DNA of 64,000 nt from Rhizoclosmatium globosum (Eukaryota > Chytridiomycota > Chytridiomycetes > Chytridiales > Chytriomycetaceae), in contig MCGO01000031.1 in the NCBI GenBank assembly GCA_002104985.1, positions 62,001-126,000 on the forward strand, written 5' to 3'. Position 1 is the stretch's first letter. The number at the start of each line of letters is the position of its first letter. Made by a program: the position numbers and the translations under genes. The notes beneath the pieces were generated by a model. The model ran no database searches. It saw only the letters and a program-made list of their open reading frames with translations, and was not told where the DNA came from. This document shows, piece by piece, positions 33,279-44,469 of the stretch.

Positions 33279-34079
33279 ATGACAGTCCACAACGAAAGCG
33301 GAGGGACATCAGGGACTTCCGGAACCCAACGCCCCCAGTCCGCTTCCACTCACATCCAGTCTGATGACATTCCGGATCATTCAGACGACGACCAAGCGGA
33401 CCAACCAACTGAGAGAACCGCTCGACGAACACTCCGAAACCGTCTTGCCCAACGAGCCCATCGTGCGAGGAAGGAACAGAAAATCAAGTCCCTTGAACAG
33501 CAAGTCAGCGAACTCTTGGAGCTCTGCAATCAACAACAACAGCAAATCGAGAAACTTTCTTCGGCCAGTACTAGTGCACCATCATCGTGTGCAAACTGCT
33601 CTGCAAAGGACAAACGAATCGAAGAGTTGACAACCCTCGTGAGTTCCCAAACACAGAAGCAATTCCAAACAAATCAGCAAATTTCTCCGGTGACAGCATC
33701 ACCTCCCGTGATGGACCCTATGCTTGGTTTCCATTCAGTTTCCACAATGAGCAATAGCCAGTTTGCATCCTCATCGTCTCAACCATTTAGAATTCAACCA
33801 CAAATTGCAATGTTCCAACAACAGCAACAACAGTTACCACAGCATCAACAGCGGATTTCGCATCAACCGCTCTCATTCGGCCTTACGTCCCAACAACAGC
33901 CACAGCCTATATTGAACTCACATTCTTTGTTAATTCCTCCAACCATCAATCCAATTGCATCCATCAATCAAAACCAATCCATGCAGCATCAGCAACAGCA
34001 ACAGCAATATTCTATTATGTATAATGGCTTCAGACGAGCGTCTCAGCCGAATGTGTTTCCAAGGAAGGATTCAAAGTGA
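33279..34079 (+). CDS. bZIP-6, intronless bZIP factor without C-terminal modules
   Basis: Single exon; the ATG at 33279 gives 266 aa. Basic region RTLRNRLAQRAHRARKEQKI, zipper LEQQVSELLELCNQQQQQIE, then a CANC motif and DKRIEELTTLV. The rest is Gln/Ser/Pro-rich with several glutamine runs, typical of an activation domain. It lacks both helical modules and all introns, unlike its neighbours, so it may have lost them or been retroposed. Probably a nuclear activator; targets unknown. Confidence 0.85.
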   Translation: MTVHNESGGTSGTSGTQRPQSASTHIQSDDIPDHSDDDQADQPTERTARRTLRNRLAQRAHRARKEQKIKSLEQQVSELLELCNQQQQQIEKLSSASTSAPSSCANCSAKDKRIEELTTLVSSQTQKQFQTNQQISPVTASPPVMDPMLGFHSVSTMSNSQFASSSSQPFRIQPQIAMFQQQQQQLPQHQQRISHQPLSFGLTSQQQPQPILNSHSLLIPPTINPIASINQNQSMQHQQQQQQYSIMYNGFRRASQPNVFPRKDSK

Positions 34080-34450
34080 TGAGAGGCACAACAAGTTCAT
34101 TCCGCTGAGACAGTAAAACGTTTTTTGAATTTTCTGCATTAAATTATACATTTCTCAAATCATTTTTTCTTGTGTCCATTACGTACAGCAGTAACATTAC
34201 GTAATGGTTATAGATCTCCCATTGCGATTTAACCAGCAACAGCACGAAGCATCCCATCGAAGGATCGAAGGAATAGAAAAAGGATACTTCAGAGCTTCGA
34301 CGTTTCGGTGAGGCAAGAAAGGGAGGCCACCACTGGCGATGGCCTTAAATTGGAGTGATTTATGAGTCATAATGAGTCACAAACGCACCATCGTTTTGAA
34401 TGAGTAATGCTGATTGAAAGAGGCTCCAAAATCCTTCTTCGAAACTCCAA
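34080..34450. other. Intergenic region, bZIP-6 / bZIP-7
   Basis: 371 bp, AT-rich start with possible bZIP-6 3' UTR. No ORF, repeat or RNA gene recognised. Confidence 0.45.
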
Positions 34451-35126
34451 ATGACTGCTCCATCCTCTTCTCCTGTTCCTGTGTCGTATCCAGAGCCTGT
34501 TGACAGTGATACGTTGGTGACTAAGCCAGTCACCGGCCGAAAGCGAAAGTGTCTTGACCCTGAAGAAGCTGCTGCGAGGAAAGCAGAGCAGAACAGATTG
34601 GTGAGTTTCTTCTTTTTATTTGTTTAATGTGTGTTGTCGAAATAGCTAACCTGTTTTTTAACCTGAGTAGGCTCAAAAAGCATTCCGAGAACGCAAAGAC
34701 CTTCGAATCAAAGAACTTGAAGTCAAAGTCGCTGTCCTCACCCAACTCACCGCATCCTCTTCTTCAACCAACACAATCAATGCAGAATTGCTCGAAAAGA
34801 TTCGGATATTAGAGGAACGATGCGCTGGATTGGAACGGGAAAATGTCAAGTTGAAGGACGTTGTGTCAAAGGTGGAATCGCAGGCAACTCCGCCAGTTTC
34901 GCCACCAGCCCAGTCAATTGCAGGTTACCAACTACCTCTAAGTTGGACATCGGCGGGTGTCCAGCTCCCAATCCCATCACCATCGCATTTGACTGTGAGT
35001 CACCCACTGTCAAAGGGTCTTGCCATCACTTCACCGGTCCCGTCTCTAATGCATCTCGAAAGCGATGCTGAATCGCAGGAGAGCCAATCGCAACGGAATC
35101 GAGGCTATTTCAGCACAGTCTGCTGA
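34451..35126 (+). CDS. bZIP-7, short bZIP factor without C-terminal modules
   Basis: Exons 34451-34600 and 34671-35126 with a 70-nt intron, 201 aa. Basic region ARKAEQNRL, interrupted by the intron, continues AQKAFRERKDLRIKELEVKV. Zipper heptads continue through LLEKIRILEERCAGLERENV. The remainder is a Ser/Pro-rich tail. The intron position inside the basic region matches other array members, but the two helical modules are absent. Likely a dimerising transcription factor, possibly a competitor or partner of the module-bearing members (inference). Confidence 0.85.
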
Positions 35127-35519
35127 TGACAAAGCGCTTACAACCTCCGACACTTTAGAACTTTACTGATATCATATCTGTTGACTTGTTTGATAAATAA
35201 ACTGTATGCATGAACACTTTTTATAACACCTGAAACCCCAATAACGGATTCAAACGTTAAACAACATAGGATTAATAACATGTGATTCTACGACACACCC
35301 AATAAGCACTATAGGTGATATCTGAATTTGATCCAATTCGAACGAAAAGTCTTTGGGTATTTTTCGTAGGAGCGGGCGAGAAGACATCCTGAGCTGACTC
35401 AGAAAATTTAGCTACAGTCTCTCATCCTCCGACTTACGTAAGTTGCTAACACCGCTTCCAGCCATCGCAGCGTCTTCAAACTTTGGCAAACGTCTAATCT
35501 TATTATAGGAATACCAGAT
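35127..35519. other. Intergenic region, bZIP-7 / bZIP-8
   Basis: 393 bp. No coding frame, repeat or RNA gene recognised; presumed promoter of bZIP-8. Confidence 0.45.
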
Positions 35520-36450
35520 ATGCCAAGGGATGGGGTGAAATCGGCTTCGTTATCGCCAGACGGTCATAGTGATATGTCAGCGACTCGCAGGAAGAAGGCG
35601 GACCCAGATGAGTATGTTCAGGATCCTGTAGAAAGAAGGACGATTCAAAATAGAGTAGTGAGTCAGCTTGTTTTGCTTTGTTGGACTCAATTTGGATTAG
35701 TGGTCACCTTACTTATCCATATTTTTACTTCTCTAGGCCCAACGAAACTTTAGAATGAGGAAAGATAATCGAATCAAAGAACGTGAGTCACTCTTGAATA
35801 GGGCTTATCGTTACTACAAATTACTCAGCTACTCATCTTAAAAAATAGTGGAGCTCCAACTGTCCCTTTTGACCGAGTCTCGCGCCCACCCTGCCGTCAA
35901 AATTGATGCGTCTGAATCTGTCAATCAACCAGATAATACCATGGCTGAAAAGATTGCACAACTGGAGAAGCGTGTGCGAGAACTTGAAGAAGAAAACCAA
36001 GCTCTCAAACGAATCAAAGTACCCGATGTTGCATCTCCAAATACTCCAATTTCGGCGTATCCAACTTCGAACTCATTCCATCCTCAGCAACAGCATTCAT
36101 ACCCTTCTTATCCCATGTACGCCTACCCTCCTCCTCCTCCTCCGTACCCTTACTATTATCCTCATCCACCGCCACATTCCATTCCTCAACATGCTCCGGT
36201 AATGCCACATTGGGCACAGCCTCTACAACCCATGATTCCTCCTAATATGTGGTCAGCAGGGCACCCACCAACCACAGTTCCCGCTCCTCTTCCACCAAAT
36301 ACACTTTCATCTTCTACATCATCAATCGCATTAGCCCCTATTCCTACCCCAGTCTTACAAAAGTTTGAATCCCCAGATTTAGTCTCTCCTGCAGCTGAGA
36401 GACCGTCTGGCCATCCATCGTCATCAGGAGCTCCTCCTTCTGCTATGTGA
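35520..36450 (+). CDS. bZIP-8, bZIP factor with Tyr/Pro-rich tail
   Basis: Exons 35520-35657, 35737-35782 and 35849-36450, phases closed. Basic region RRTIQNRV (intron) AQRNFRMRKDNRIKE (intron) LELQLSLL, and a second coil LEKRVRELEEENQALKRI. A Tyr/Pro-rich segment (YPSYPMYAYPPPPPPYPYYY) follows and resembles the tyrosine-rich segment of bZIP-9 to -12 and -16. The C-terminus is Pro/Ser-rich, and the helical modules are missing. It may represent a module-less relative of the tyrosine-rich subgroup. Confidence 0.85.
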
Positions 36451-36533
36451 TTTCTAGATTACTACATGTCTGCTTGCTGTTAACGTCATGCCCAATAAAA
36501 AAGCTTACGAGAGAAAAGCAAACTTCAACAAAA

Positions 36534-37859
36534 ATGCCTCCAAAAAGAACCGATGCTGTGGTCTCGTATAAGGACGATGACGATGACGAGAAAGCAGCAA
36601 TTCGTTCCGCTCAGAATCGAAAAGCCCAGCGATTGTACCGCCAAAGGTAACAGTCTCCGAAGCTTACCAATCCCTTATGACTCACCCAATTACTTTCCAG
36701 AAAAGAGGCTCGGATCCGTGAACTCGAAGCCACTGTTGCGCGACTGGCTGCAACCGAAGAGAGCGATACCGTAACACCAAGAGAGGCTGAGCTTATGAGG
36801 AGGATTGAGATCTTGGAAACCGAAAACAGTGCGCTGAAAGCCACTGCCTCCCAACCTTATCACCCAACATATCCTATGTATCCTATGCACGGATACCATC
36901 CTTACTCATACTCGTATTATCCCTCATACTGTGAACAAGGCTACAATCACGCAATACCGCCGTCACATGCTCCTTTTTGTCAATCGCCGAGTAACCCTCA
37001 TTTTGCTCCACACCTGACTGATATGACAACCTGCGAGTCCATTGAATCGAATAATCCAACTTTTGAATCAACTGCCATCGAACGTATTTTGCAGGAGTTA
37101 CCGAGTCTCAAGAATTGCTCATCGACAGTACACCGATTTTGCAGGCTATTTGAAGATATCTGTCGCATAGTGAAGTCGCCAAAGAGTTTGAAGGACGATG
37201 TCATGTCAAAGGTGTGCTCAATGTGGTTGGACGTGTCGGTACAAAAGTTTCGTGTCTTGACTTCTTGTGCGACGAATGCCGAAAGGATGAAGGCCATAGT
37301 CGCGATTTCGGATCACATGTTTGAAGATAATCGAGAATCAATGGTGTGTTTTTGACATAAACTGACAAAATCACGATGTTCAACCAATTCGTGCAGATTC
37401 TTGTTCAAACTCAGCTTGTTGAAGCCTCGAAAGCATTTAACCGTCGTAAAGCAGGAAGTGCGTCAACGTTTTTAGCTGTAGTGATTGATGAATCTCTTGA
37501 GACTGATTCATGGAGTCGATATGAAAACGAGTGTTCCAAACTTGATTCCATACAAAGTCATATTGCTCTTGTTCAACAATTGTTTCGCGAAACAAAGGTT
37601 TGCCACGCTTTGTGTCAGAGACGAGAAATTCATCTCTAATGCTTTTTAGTTTCTTTTGACAGAATCGCGGACTTTATCGCGCTCTTCTCACCTACTTCAA
37701 TCCAGAAATCTACATGTGGCGAGTTTACAAATCCAGATTTTGCTTCTTTGTTCGTCGCAGGATCGGATTGAAGTTGAGAAGATATTTGATCGATCTCGAA
37801 AAGAATCGAGCAAAGATGTGGAAACAATAGTAAATGCGTTGGACACGCTGAAGGTTTAA
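36534..37859 (+). CDS. bZIP-9, Tyr-rich subgroup with two C-terminal modules
   Basis: Exons 36534-36646, 36701-37343, 37397-37597 and 37650-37859. Starts MPPKRTDAVV. Basic region SAQNRKAQRLYRQR, intron after AG of an Arg codon, KEARIRELEATVARL; second coil IEILETENSALK. A Tyr-rich segment follows (YHPTYPMYPMHGYHPYSYSY). Module 1: LQELPSLKNCSSTVHRFCRL ... FRVLTSCATNAERMKAIVAI. Module 2: LDSIQSHIALVQQLFRETK ... LQIQILLLCSSQDRIEVEKI. The last exon uses the CTTTTTAG acceptor at 37648-37649; the GACAG acceptor 22 nt further on would put it in the wrong frame. Confidence 0.87.
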
Positions 37860-38051
37860 TTATCTATTTATGAGCCAATTGGGTAATCCGTTGATAAAGT
37901 AAACTTCGACTTGGACCCATTTTCCCCCCATGTTTGTATTAAACGAATAAGATGTATACTTTGGGAATACCCAATGAATCAAATTTTGATATACTTCGTT
38001 GGAAATCGATCTCGGGCAAAAGTCGGTGAAAAGTGCTTGGGTGACCACAGT

Positions 38052-39312
38052 ATGACGCCGAGAGCCCAAGACTCCTCCTCAGATGATAAAGAAGACAAGA
38101 AAGACACCGATCGAGCTGCCATCAGAGCCGCCCAGAACCGGAAGGCCCAGCGCTTATATCGGCAAAGGTGAGTAATGTGAGATCCTCGAATTAAATGTTT
38201 ACTCAGCCAACCGTTCACCTGACACCAGAAAGGAGGCCCGGGTCCGCGAACTCGAAGCTACCGTGGCAAAGATTGTGGGAGGGAGTGAATCTGCTCCGAC
38301 TCCGCGGGAGGCGGCTCTATTAGAACGAATTAGGCAGTTGGAGGAAGAAAACTCGATCCTCCGAACAAACCAACATCACTATACTACCCCTACATATCAT
38401 CCATATGCATATCCTTATTACCCTGCTTACCACTGGCAGTACTATCCTCATCCTCCTGCACCTGTCAATCATTTTACGGCACTACCCTACCAACTCCCCA
38501 CCCATGAACCAGATTTTGTTAAACCCATCGAAAATGAGTATTTAGCTCATTCTACATCTATGGAACATGATTTGCTCTTAATTCCAAGTCTCAAGCCACA
38601 CTCGGAGTCAGTCATTCGACTTTGTCAGACATTTGTTAACGTCATTCAAGCGATTGAGTCCTTTTATGGAGCTGACCATGTGGTACGAGGAACCATTGCT
38701 ACACTTTGGTTAGACTGGTTGTTGCAAAGACACCACCTGCTCTCAAAGTGTACAGCTGCCGATGAACGCCTAAAAGCTCTAACGATAATATCAAACTATT
38801 TATTTAACGAGCATAGAGAGAAAATGGTATGTGCACTGGTGCCCTTGTCCTTTGATCTAATTTCCTTTCGCCACTCCAGACTCTCTTACGAGATCACCTT
38901 TCTTCCCTTGTCCCCCAGAGCATCGAATTAAGCCCACGGCAAGGTCAGTCTGAGCCGGAGGAGCATCTGCATTCACAGTTGGCAAACGAGTTTTGCTCTC
39001 TCCCATCAATGCACAATTACCCCGGTCTTGCGAGTCAAATATTTCGTGAGCGTCAGGTATTTTCCCGTTTCTTGCTTGTTATAGTTTTATAATTGCGTAC
39101 TCGGCTAGGAATTACTATCTAATTTCAAAAAGTTGAGTGCAGTCGAAATTCGGGAACGTAGAATAGTCCTCGCGAGTTTACAAATACAGGCACTTCTCAT
39201 GTGTTCTCCGTGCGATCGTATTGAAATGGAACGAATCACGGATTGTACTCAAATCGAAAGTGGTGATGTCGCCCTACTTGTGAACACATTGGATCAGCTT
39301 GATGTAGAATAA
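38052..39312 (+). CDS. bZIP-10, Tyr-rich subgroup with two C-terminal modules
   Basis: Exons 38052-38167, 38229-38826, 38919-39056 and 39109-39312, phases closed. Basic region AAQNRKAQRLYRQR | KEARVRELEATVA and coil LLERIRQLEEENSILR. Tyr-rich segment YHPYAYPYYPAYHWQYYPHP. Module 1: LLLIPSLKPHSESVIRLCQT ... HHLLSKCTAADERLKALTII, ending EKM at the intron. Module 2: FCSLPSMHNYPGLASQIFRE ... LQIQALLMCSPCDRIEMERI. Exon 1 is 116 nt, as in bZIP-11, -12 and -16. Confidence 0.88.
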
Positions 39313-39554
39313 ACAATTGTCTTCATGCCATTGTTATCCAATGAAAATAGACTCGAATCACGAAAAACGCGCGTTTGGCTGATGGAACTTTTCGTTTCGA
39401 TTTGGTTCCGCCAAACATCGCCGAACTTTTTTGACCGAATTTTGAGGTTTCTTATTCTTGGTGCATTGTATTGTTAGTCGTGTGATAACTGGATGAATGA
39501 GATAAACGAAAAGATCGTCGTTGAAAAGTCGGTAAAAAGGCTCATCGATCTCCC

Positions 39555-40781
39555 ATGACACCCAAACCACAGGACTCCTCGGCCGAAAACAGTCAAGATA
39601 CGAAAGAGTCCGAAAGAGCTGCAATCAGAGCAGAACAGAATCGAAGGGCGCAGCGATTGTACCGGCTTAGGTTAGATCTTGATATACCAAACTGTAACTC
39701 ATCCCGCACCAAGAAAAGAGGCTAGAGTGCGTGAGCTCGAAACTATTGTTGCTGAAAGGACTACTACCACTCCGACACCACGAGAGCTAGAGTTGCTTGA
39801 ACGTATCAAACATCTTGAGGACGAAAATACCATGCTCCGAGCTAATCAACACACGTACCCCTCATATGGCTATCATCCATATACATACCCGTATTATCAG
39901 AATCCGTATTGGAATTTTTATCCTCAAAGTGGGCCAGCCCCTGTTTATCCTTCAGTATCTCTTCCAACCCCTTACTACTACAACCGTGATACAACATACC
40001 CTCATTCAAAATCAAATACTCTTGAGACTACGTTGCTGGGACTTCAAAGCCTCAGATCACACTCCGAACTGGTGAATGAGTTTTGCGGAACACTCACCCA
40101 CTTCTTCAATCAAACATCACTAGGGCAGACAGATGGGCCCACACCAGCTAATGAGGTGAAAGTGCTTTGGATTCAGGTGTTGGCGCAACGGTTTCGAATT
40201 CTCTCGAAATGTGATGACTGCTTGGATCGCCCAGCGGCTTTAAGAGCAATATCCGATTACATATTTGGCGAGCATCGAGAGTGCATGGTTGTAGATTTTA
40301 GATTTGGTGTCATCTCCTAAATACTAATGGCTTTGTATTCCAGATTATGGTTGCAGATGATCTTGTGTCTGAGGGCGAGGCAAAATATAACCAGCCACAA
40401 TTAAATTCAGAAACCACCATCAATGATAGTGACGTGCAATTAGAAAATGAATATAAACAGCTTTCATCATTACAAAATGATATGGGTCTTGTGCGAACGT
40501 TCTTTCATGCAACCAAGGTTTACCTTTCTTTGAATGATGCTGGAACTCTGATATTATCGCGCTAGGATTTCTTAAACACTGGCAAAAAGCTCGATGCTGA
40601 AATACTGCATCAGCGAATCCTGTCTCTGACAAGCCTACAAATTAAAGTGTCTCTCATCTGTTCTCCGGATGACCGAATAGCGTTGGAGATAATGATAGAT
40701 CGTTATAGAAAGTGTTGGAATGATAATATTTCCAAGCTATCCCATACATTTACGGGACTTAACGTTGGTCCATTGTCTTAG
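39555..40781 (+). CDS. bZIP-11, Tyr-rich subgroup with two C-terminal modules
   Basis: Exons 39555-39670, 39714-40287, 40344-40517 and 40566-40781. Starts MTPKPQDSSAEN. Basic region AEQNRRAQRLYRLR | KEARVRELETIVAE; coil LLERIKHLEDENTMLR; Tyr-rich segment YGYHPYTYPYYQNPYWNFYP. Module 1: GLQSLRSHSELVNEFCGTLT ... FRILSKCDDCLDRPAALRAI. Module 2: LSSLQNDMGLVRTFFHATK ... LQIKVSLICSPDDRIALEIM. The donor after module 1 (ATG|GTTGTA) is weak. Closely related to bZIP-16 at the right edge: the last exon is 216 nt in both. Confidence 0.87.
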
Positions 40782-41168
40782 TTCAAGTTTCCAGATTTTC
40801 TTCTTTATTTATTGCGGAAACAGATTAAAGAATACCTAAGAGCTAATAAGAATCGGAAAGTAAGCAATTAATAGACGTCAAAAGAATCATTTGAAACTCA
40901 ACAGTAATCATCATCGAACGACACATTGCATAACCTTAATATTCATGAGCCACAAGCTTGTTGTTATTTTAATAATTTTTTATCGTGAAGTAAGCGAGCT
41001 GAGCTCAGACTGTATTTAGGTATCATTCAAGTTCAATTTCGAGCCACCCATCGATTGCGACCTGCATACATCTGCTGAAAATAATCACAGTTTGTGTTTC
41101 TTTTAACGTTTACAAGAACTACAATGAATAGTTGACAGAAAGTTGGGAAAACGGCTCATCGATCTCCA
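40782..41168. other. Intergenic region, bZIP-11 / bZIP-12
   Basis: 387 bp, AT-rich, with no credible ORF, repeat or RNA gene. The 30 bp before the ATG (CGGCTCATCGATCTCC) match the stretch before the bZIP-11 ATG, showing the duplication included upstream sequence. Confidence 0.5.
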
Positions 41169-42414
41169 ATGACACCAAAGCAAAACCACTTCTCAGCCAA
41201 TAGCAAGGAAGGCACAAAAAACCGCGATAAGGCTGCAAATAGAGCTGAACAGAATCGACGGGCACAGCGGTCGTACCGGCAGAGGTTAGATCTTGAGATA
41301 CCAAACTGTAACTCATCCCATACCCAGAAAGGAGGCCAGAGTCCGCGAGCTCGAATCCATTATAGCAGAAATAAACTCTGCAGCCGCTTCTACTCCGACA
41401 CCACGAGAACTGGAGTTGTTAGAACGTATCAAACAATTGGAGGATGAAAATACCACACTTCGGGCAAATCAACACACTTATCCGTCACACGGCCATCATC
41501 CATATTTATACCCGTATTATCAGAATCCTTATTGGAATTATTATCCTCAAAGCGAACCGGGTCCTGCTTATCATCCTCTTTGGAACAGCATGTCTGTTCC
41601 AAACCCCTCTTACCACACCACAGATGAATCCTATCCACGGTCAAATGCAAAAACTCTTCAATTTTCTCTGCTAGAACTTCAAAGCCTCGCATCTCAGTCT
41701 GAGTTGGTTAATGAGTTTTGTGAAACACTCACACAAGTTTTCAATCAAACTCAGACGGGGTACCAGGATAGCTCGGCACCTGCGAATAATTATATATGCA
41801 GGCTTTGGATTCGAATGATAATTCAAAGGCTTCAGATTCTTTCAAGATGTGATGACAACTTGGATCGCCCTGCAGCCTTGAGTATAATATCTGACTACTT
41901 GTTTGGCAAGCATTGTAACTCTATGGTAAATTGAAATGAATTTACGGCTGGTCTCTCATTGTGTTAACTTTAGATAATCGTGGCAAATAACCTTTTGTCT
42001 CCATATTCGGCAACCCAACACCAGCCAAAATTAGTACCAGCTGATTCTCACATCGACGCAAAATTAGAAAGTGAGATCAAACTTCTTTCATCGTTACAAA
42101 ATGATTTGGGTCTTGTGCAAACCTACTTTCGTGAAATCAAGGTATATACACCCATCGTTTTTGAGTGACAGCGAACATTAAATTGACTTCGCACGTAGGA
42201 CTTCTTGGAAACCCAAAAACGGCTCAATAACGATATTTTTCGTCTTCGTCTTTTGCATAGTTTGGGTCTACAAATCAGAATCCTTCTCCTGTGTTCTTCA
42301 CAAGACCGAATCACAATGGAGTTCATTATAGATCGCTATAGAAAAAACTGGAAGGACGAAATATCCCAGGTAGTACACGCTTTGAACAGAATTGAAGTAG
42401 GGTCTTCTTCTTGA
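41169..42414 (+). CDS. bZIP-12, Tyr-rich subgroup with two C-terminal modules
   Basis: Exons 41169-41284, 41328-41925, 41974-42141 and 42199-42414. Basic region AEQNRRAQRSYRQR | KEARVRELESIIAE; coil LLERIKQLEDENTTLR; Tyr-rich segment HHPYLYPYYQNPYWNYYP. Module 1: ELQSLASQSELVNEFCETLT ... LQILSRCDDNLDRPAALSII. Module 2: LSSLQNDLGLVQTYFREIK ... LQIRILLLCSSQDRITMEFI. Exon 1 (116 nt) and exon 4 (216 nt) have the same lengths as bZIP-11 and -16, and even the intron-1 sequence resembles that of bZIP-11, so these are recent duplicates. Confidence 0.88.
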
Positions 42415-43167
42415 AATAAAAACGTTAAAAAAAAGGTTTACAACCGTAAAGCAAATGTGACTACGGCATCATTCTAATACTTGTTCGAATGTGTGAAGCA
42501 AAATGCGGTGAGAATTATGTTGTGTGTTTCCTTAAACATGGTAAAGCAGTGTTGGTTAATTATAACACTCTACTAACTGTAACACTGAAAAAGGTTACCT
42601 CCAGCCAATTTATCTCACCTAACGAGTATTCTGTCGACGTCTAGTTCAATCGAGCTGCGACACTGATGGGTGTGGCATATGACAGTCAGTCTAAAGGCAT
42701 CATCACCAGCTTCAAACAAGGCCCTGACAATCTCGCCACCCAAAGCTCAACTAGCTCGTTCAAATACTTTCAAAAATGGTACTGAACGCCTGTAAACTGG
42801 CAATAGCGGTCCGTATATTGTATTTGGATCTGGGATTTGGTTAACCAAAGTTTGGACGGCCTGTCACGGGCCTTATATTAGAATCAGACGCGGTTTGGTT
42901 CAAATTGTTTGAACGAAATGTTAAACTTTGAGGCTGACGTTCATTTCGAGTCATAATAGAATATAGCTGATATGCTGCTCGTGGCTGCTAGTATCATATC
43001 CTTCGCATTTCGCTTGCATTAACCCTTGTCGGAATCTATTGCACTATTGGCATCAATCATTGCAATATCTCGACAATCGGTTATATCTATCGAGATTCGC
43101 GACAAGCATTTGTAAAACCATCGGACTTCTATGCCAGAACATCCTTTGCTCGAATGTACCACAAATC
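42415..43167. other. Intergenic region, bZIP-12 / bZIP-13
   Basis: 753 bp without a credible ORF on either strand. No repeat or RNA gene recognised. It separates the Tyr-rich subgroup from the divergent bZIP-13/14 pair. Confidence 0.45.
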
Positions 43168-44469
43168 ATGCCACCAAAGCAAAAGCCGTCATCGAGCAAA
43201 GCCTCTCTAAACAAAACCGGACCATCCCCTCGACGCCAAAGACAAAATCGAGAAGCACAGAAACGATATCGAGAAAAGAGGAATCGGCTCTACCATGTAA
43301 ACTAAAAAGGATTTGAGTGGGTGTTTGTTTCTCAGTGTCTAAACAGGACCTCGAACGGCGATACGCTGAGCTCACGAATTCATCGAATTCTTGTGGGATT
43401 GCTGAAGTGGGATACGATGGCACTGGGACATGCTTCGAATGTGGTGGCATAGACGAGGTTGAGATACAGAGTCACCAGTTGACTCAACTCCAAGTCGAAA
43501 ATATGACGCTTGCTGCGATGATTCAGCAGAGTGATTTATTTGAAGCCAATGCGTGGGCGGCGGCAGAGGAAGTGCATCACAAACTTCACCATCTCCCCTT
43601 CAACGTCCCACCTGCCGCGGAGCCTCAGAAGCAACATCATCCACATGAAGCACATGAAATAGAAGACGTTGCTTCAGATGAAATAGTTTGGGAGGATCTC
43701 TTGAACTTCTCGGACTCCTCTAATCTGGATCCTGAAGACGATGCTTTAAACAAGAAAACGATGCAGAAAGACGTTGAAGCAACAAAACTAGACTTGGGAA
43801 ATGTACCTAGTCTGCGAGAATGCTCAGACTTGATAGATCAATTCGCGAATCTTGTCTTGAGCGCTGATGTAACTTCACTTTCCTCCTCCCAAAGTCAAAC
43901 TGAAATCCGGTTTAAAAGGACCTTTTCCGAACAAACCAGCATCAAAAGGCGATGGAGAATGTGCGAAAGGTCATGAATATGAAAATCACTCTAGTGGATC
44001 AATGCATTACGGAAGTGGAAAAGAACGAGGTTGTATTCATTTATTATTTGCTTTCCCTGCACACAATTTAAACCAATCATTTACAATTGCAGACTTTGAG
44101 AATCGTGAATGAATTGCGCGATAAGCGAGTGAAGCCGATTGTTCCTGTGCCCAAAGATATTCCAACAAGTTTTAATCATATTCCAGGCCTTGAAACGCGG
44201 GAAGCTACAAAACTACTTGATGAAATCATTGTCCATTTATTGGTGAGGCTGGATTTATTTGTTATAGGGCTTTCTTTGACTTCTCGACAGGAGCCGGAAT
44301 CTGTATCCGAGGTTTCTAATCTAGTGCAACTAAAGCGAAAAATTATGGATATGGTGTCGTCAGATACACATAAGGAAAAGGTAACGTTGAAGGACTTAAT
44401 GGACCAAGCTCAACAACGTTTCAGGCACTAGCTCTTCTTCATTTGCATGGATTTCCTCACGATTTATAA
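43168..44469 (+). CDS. bZIP-13, divergent bZIP factor with two C-terminal modules
   Basis: Six exons in phase: 43168-43296, 43347-43868, 43919-44029, 44093-44242, 44291-44380 and 44425-44469. Starts MPPKQKPSSSK. Basic region RQRQNREAQKRYREKRNRLY, intron, DLERRYAELT, with an interrupted coil. A CFEC motif, a His/Pro linker and an acidic patch (DEIVWEDLLNFSD) follow. Module 1: GNVPSLRECSDLIDQFANLV | DLF ... VMNMKITLVDQCITEVEKNE. Module 2: HIPGLETREATKLLDEIIVH ... LKRKIMDMVSSDTHKEK | ALALLHLHG. The 50-nt third intron and the 44-nt last intron keep the frame shared with bZIP-14. Confidence 0.85.

Noticed and set aside
37656..37859. Last coding part of bZIP-9 as a frame-shifted pseudogene
   Set aside because: Using the acceptor at 37648-37649 instead of the nearby GACAG restores the frame, so no frameshift is needed.
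43868..43920. In-frame stop in module 1 of bZIP-13
   Set aside because: It lies inside a 50-nt intron (GTAACT...TTAAAAG) whose removal gives the same junction as in bZIP-14.
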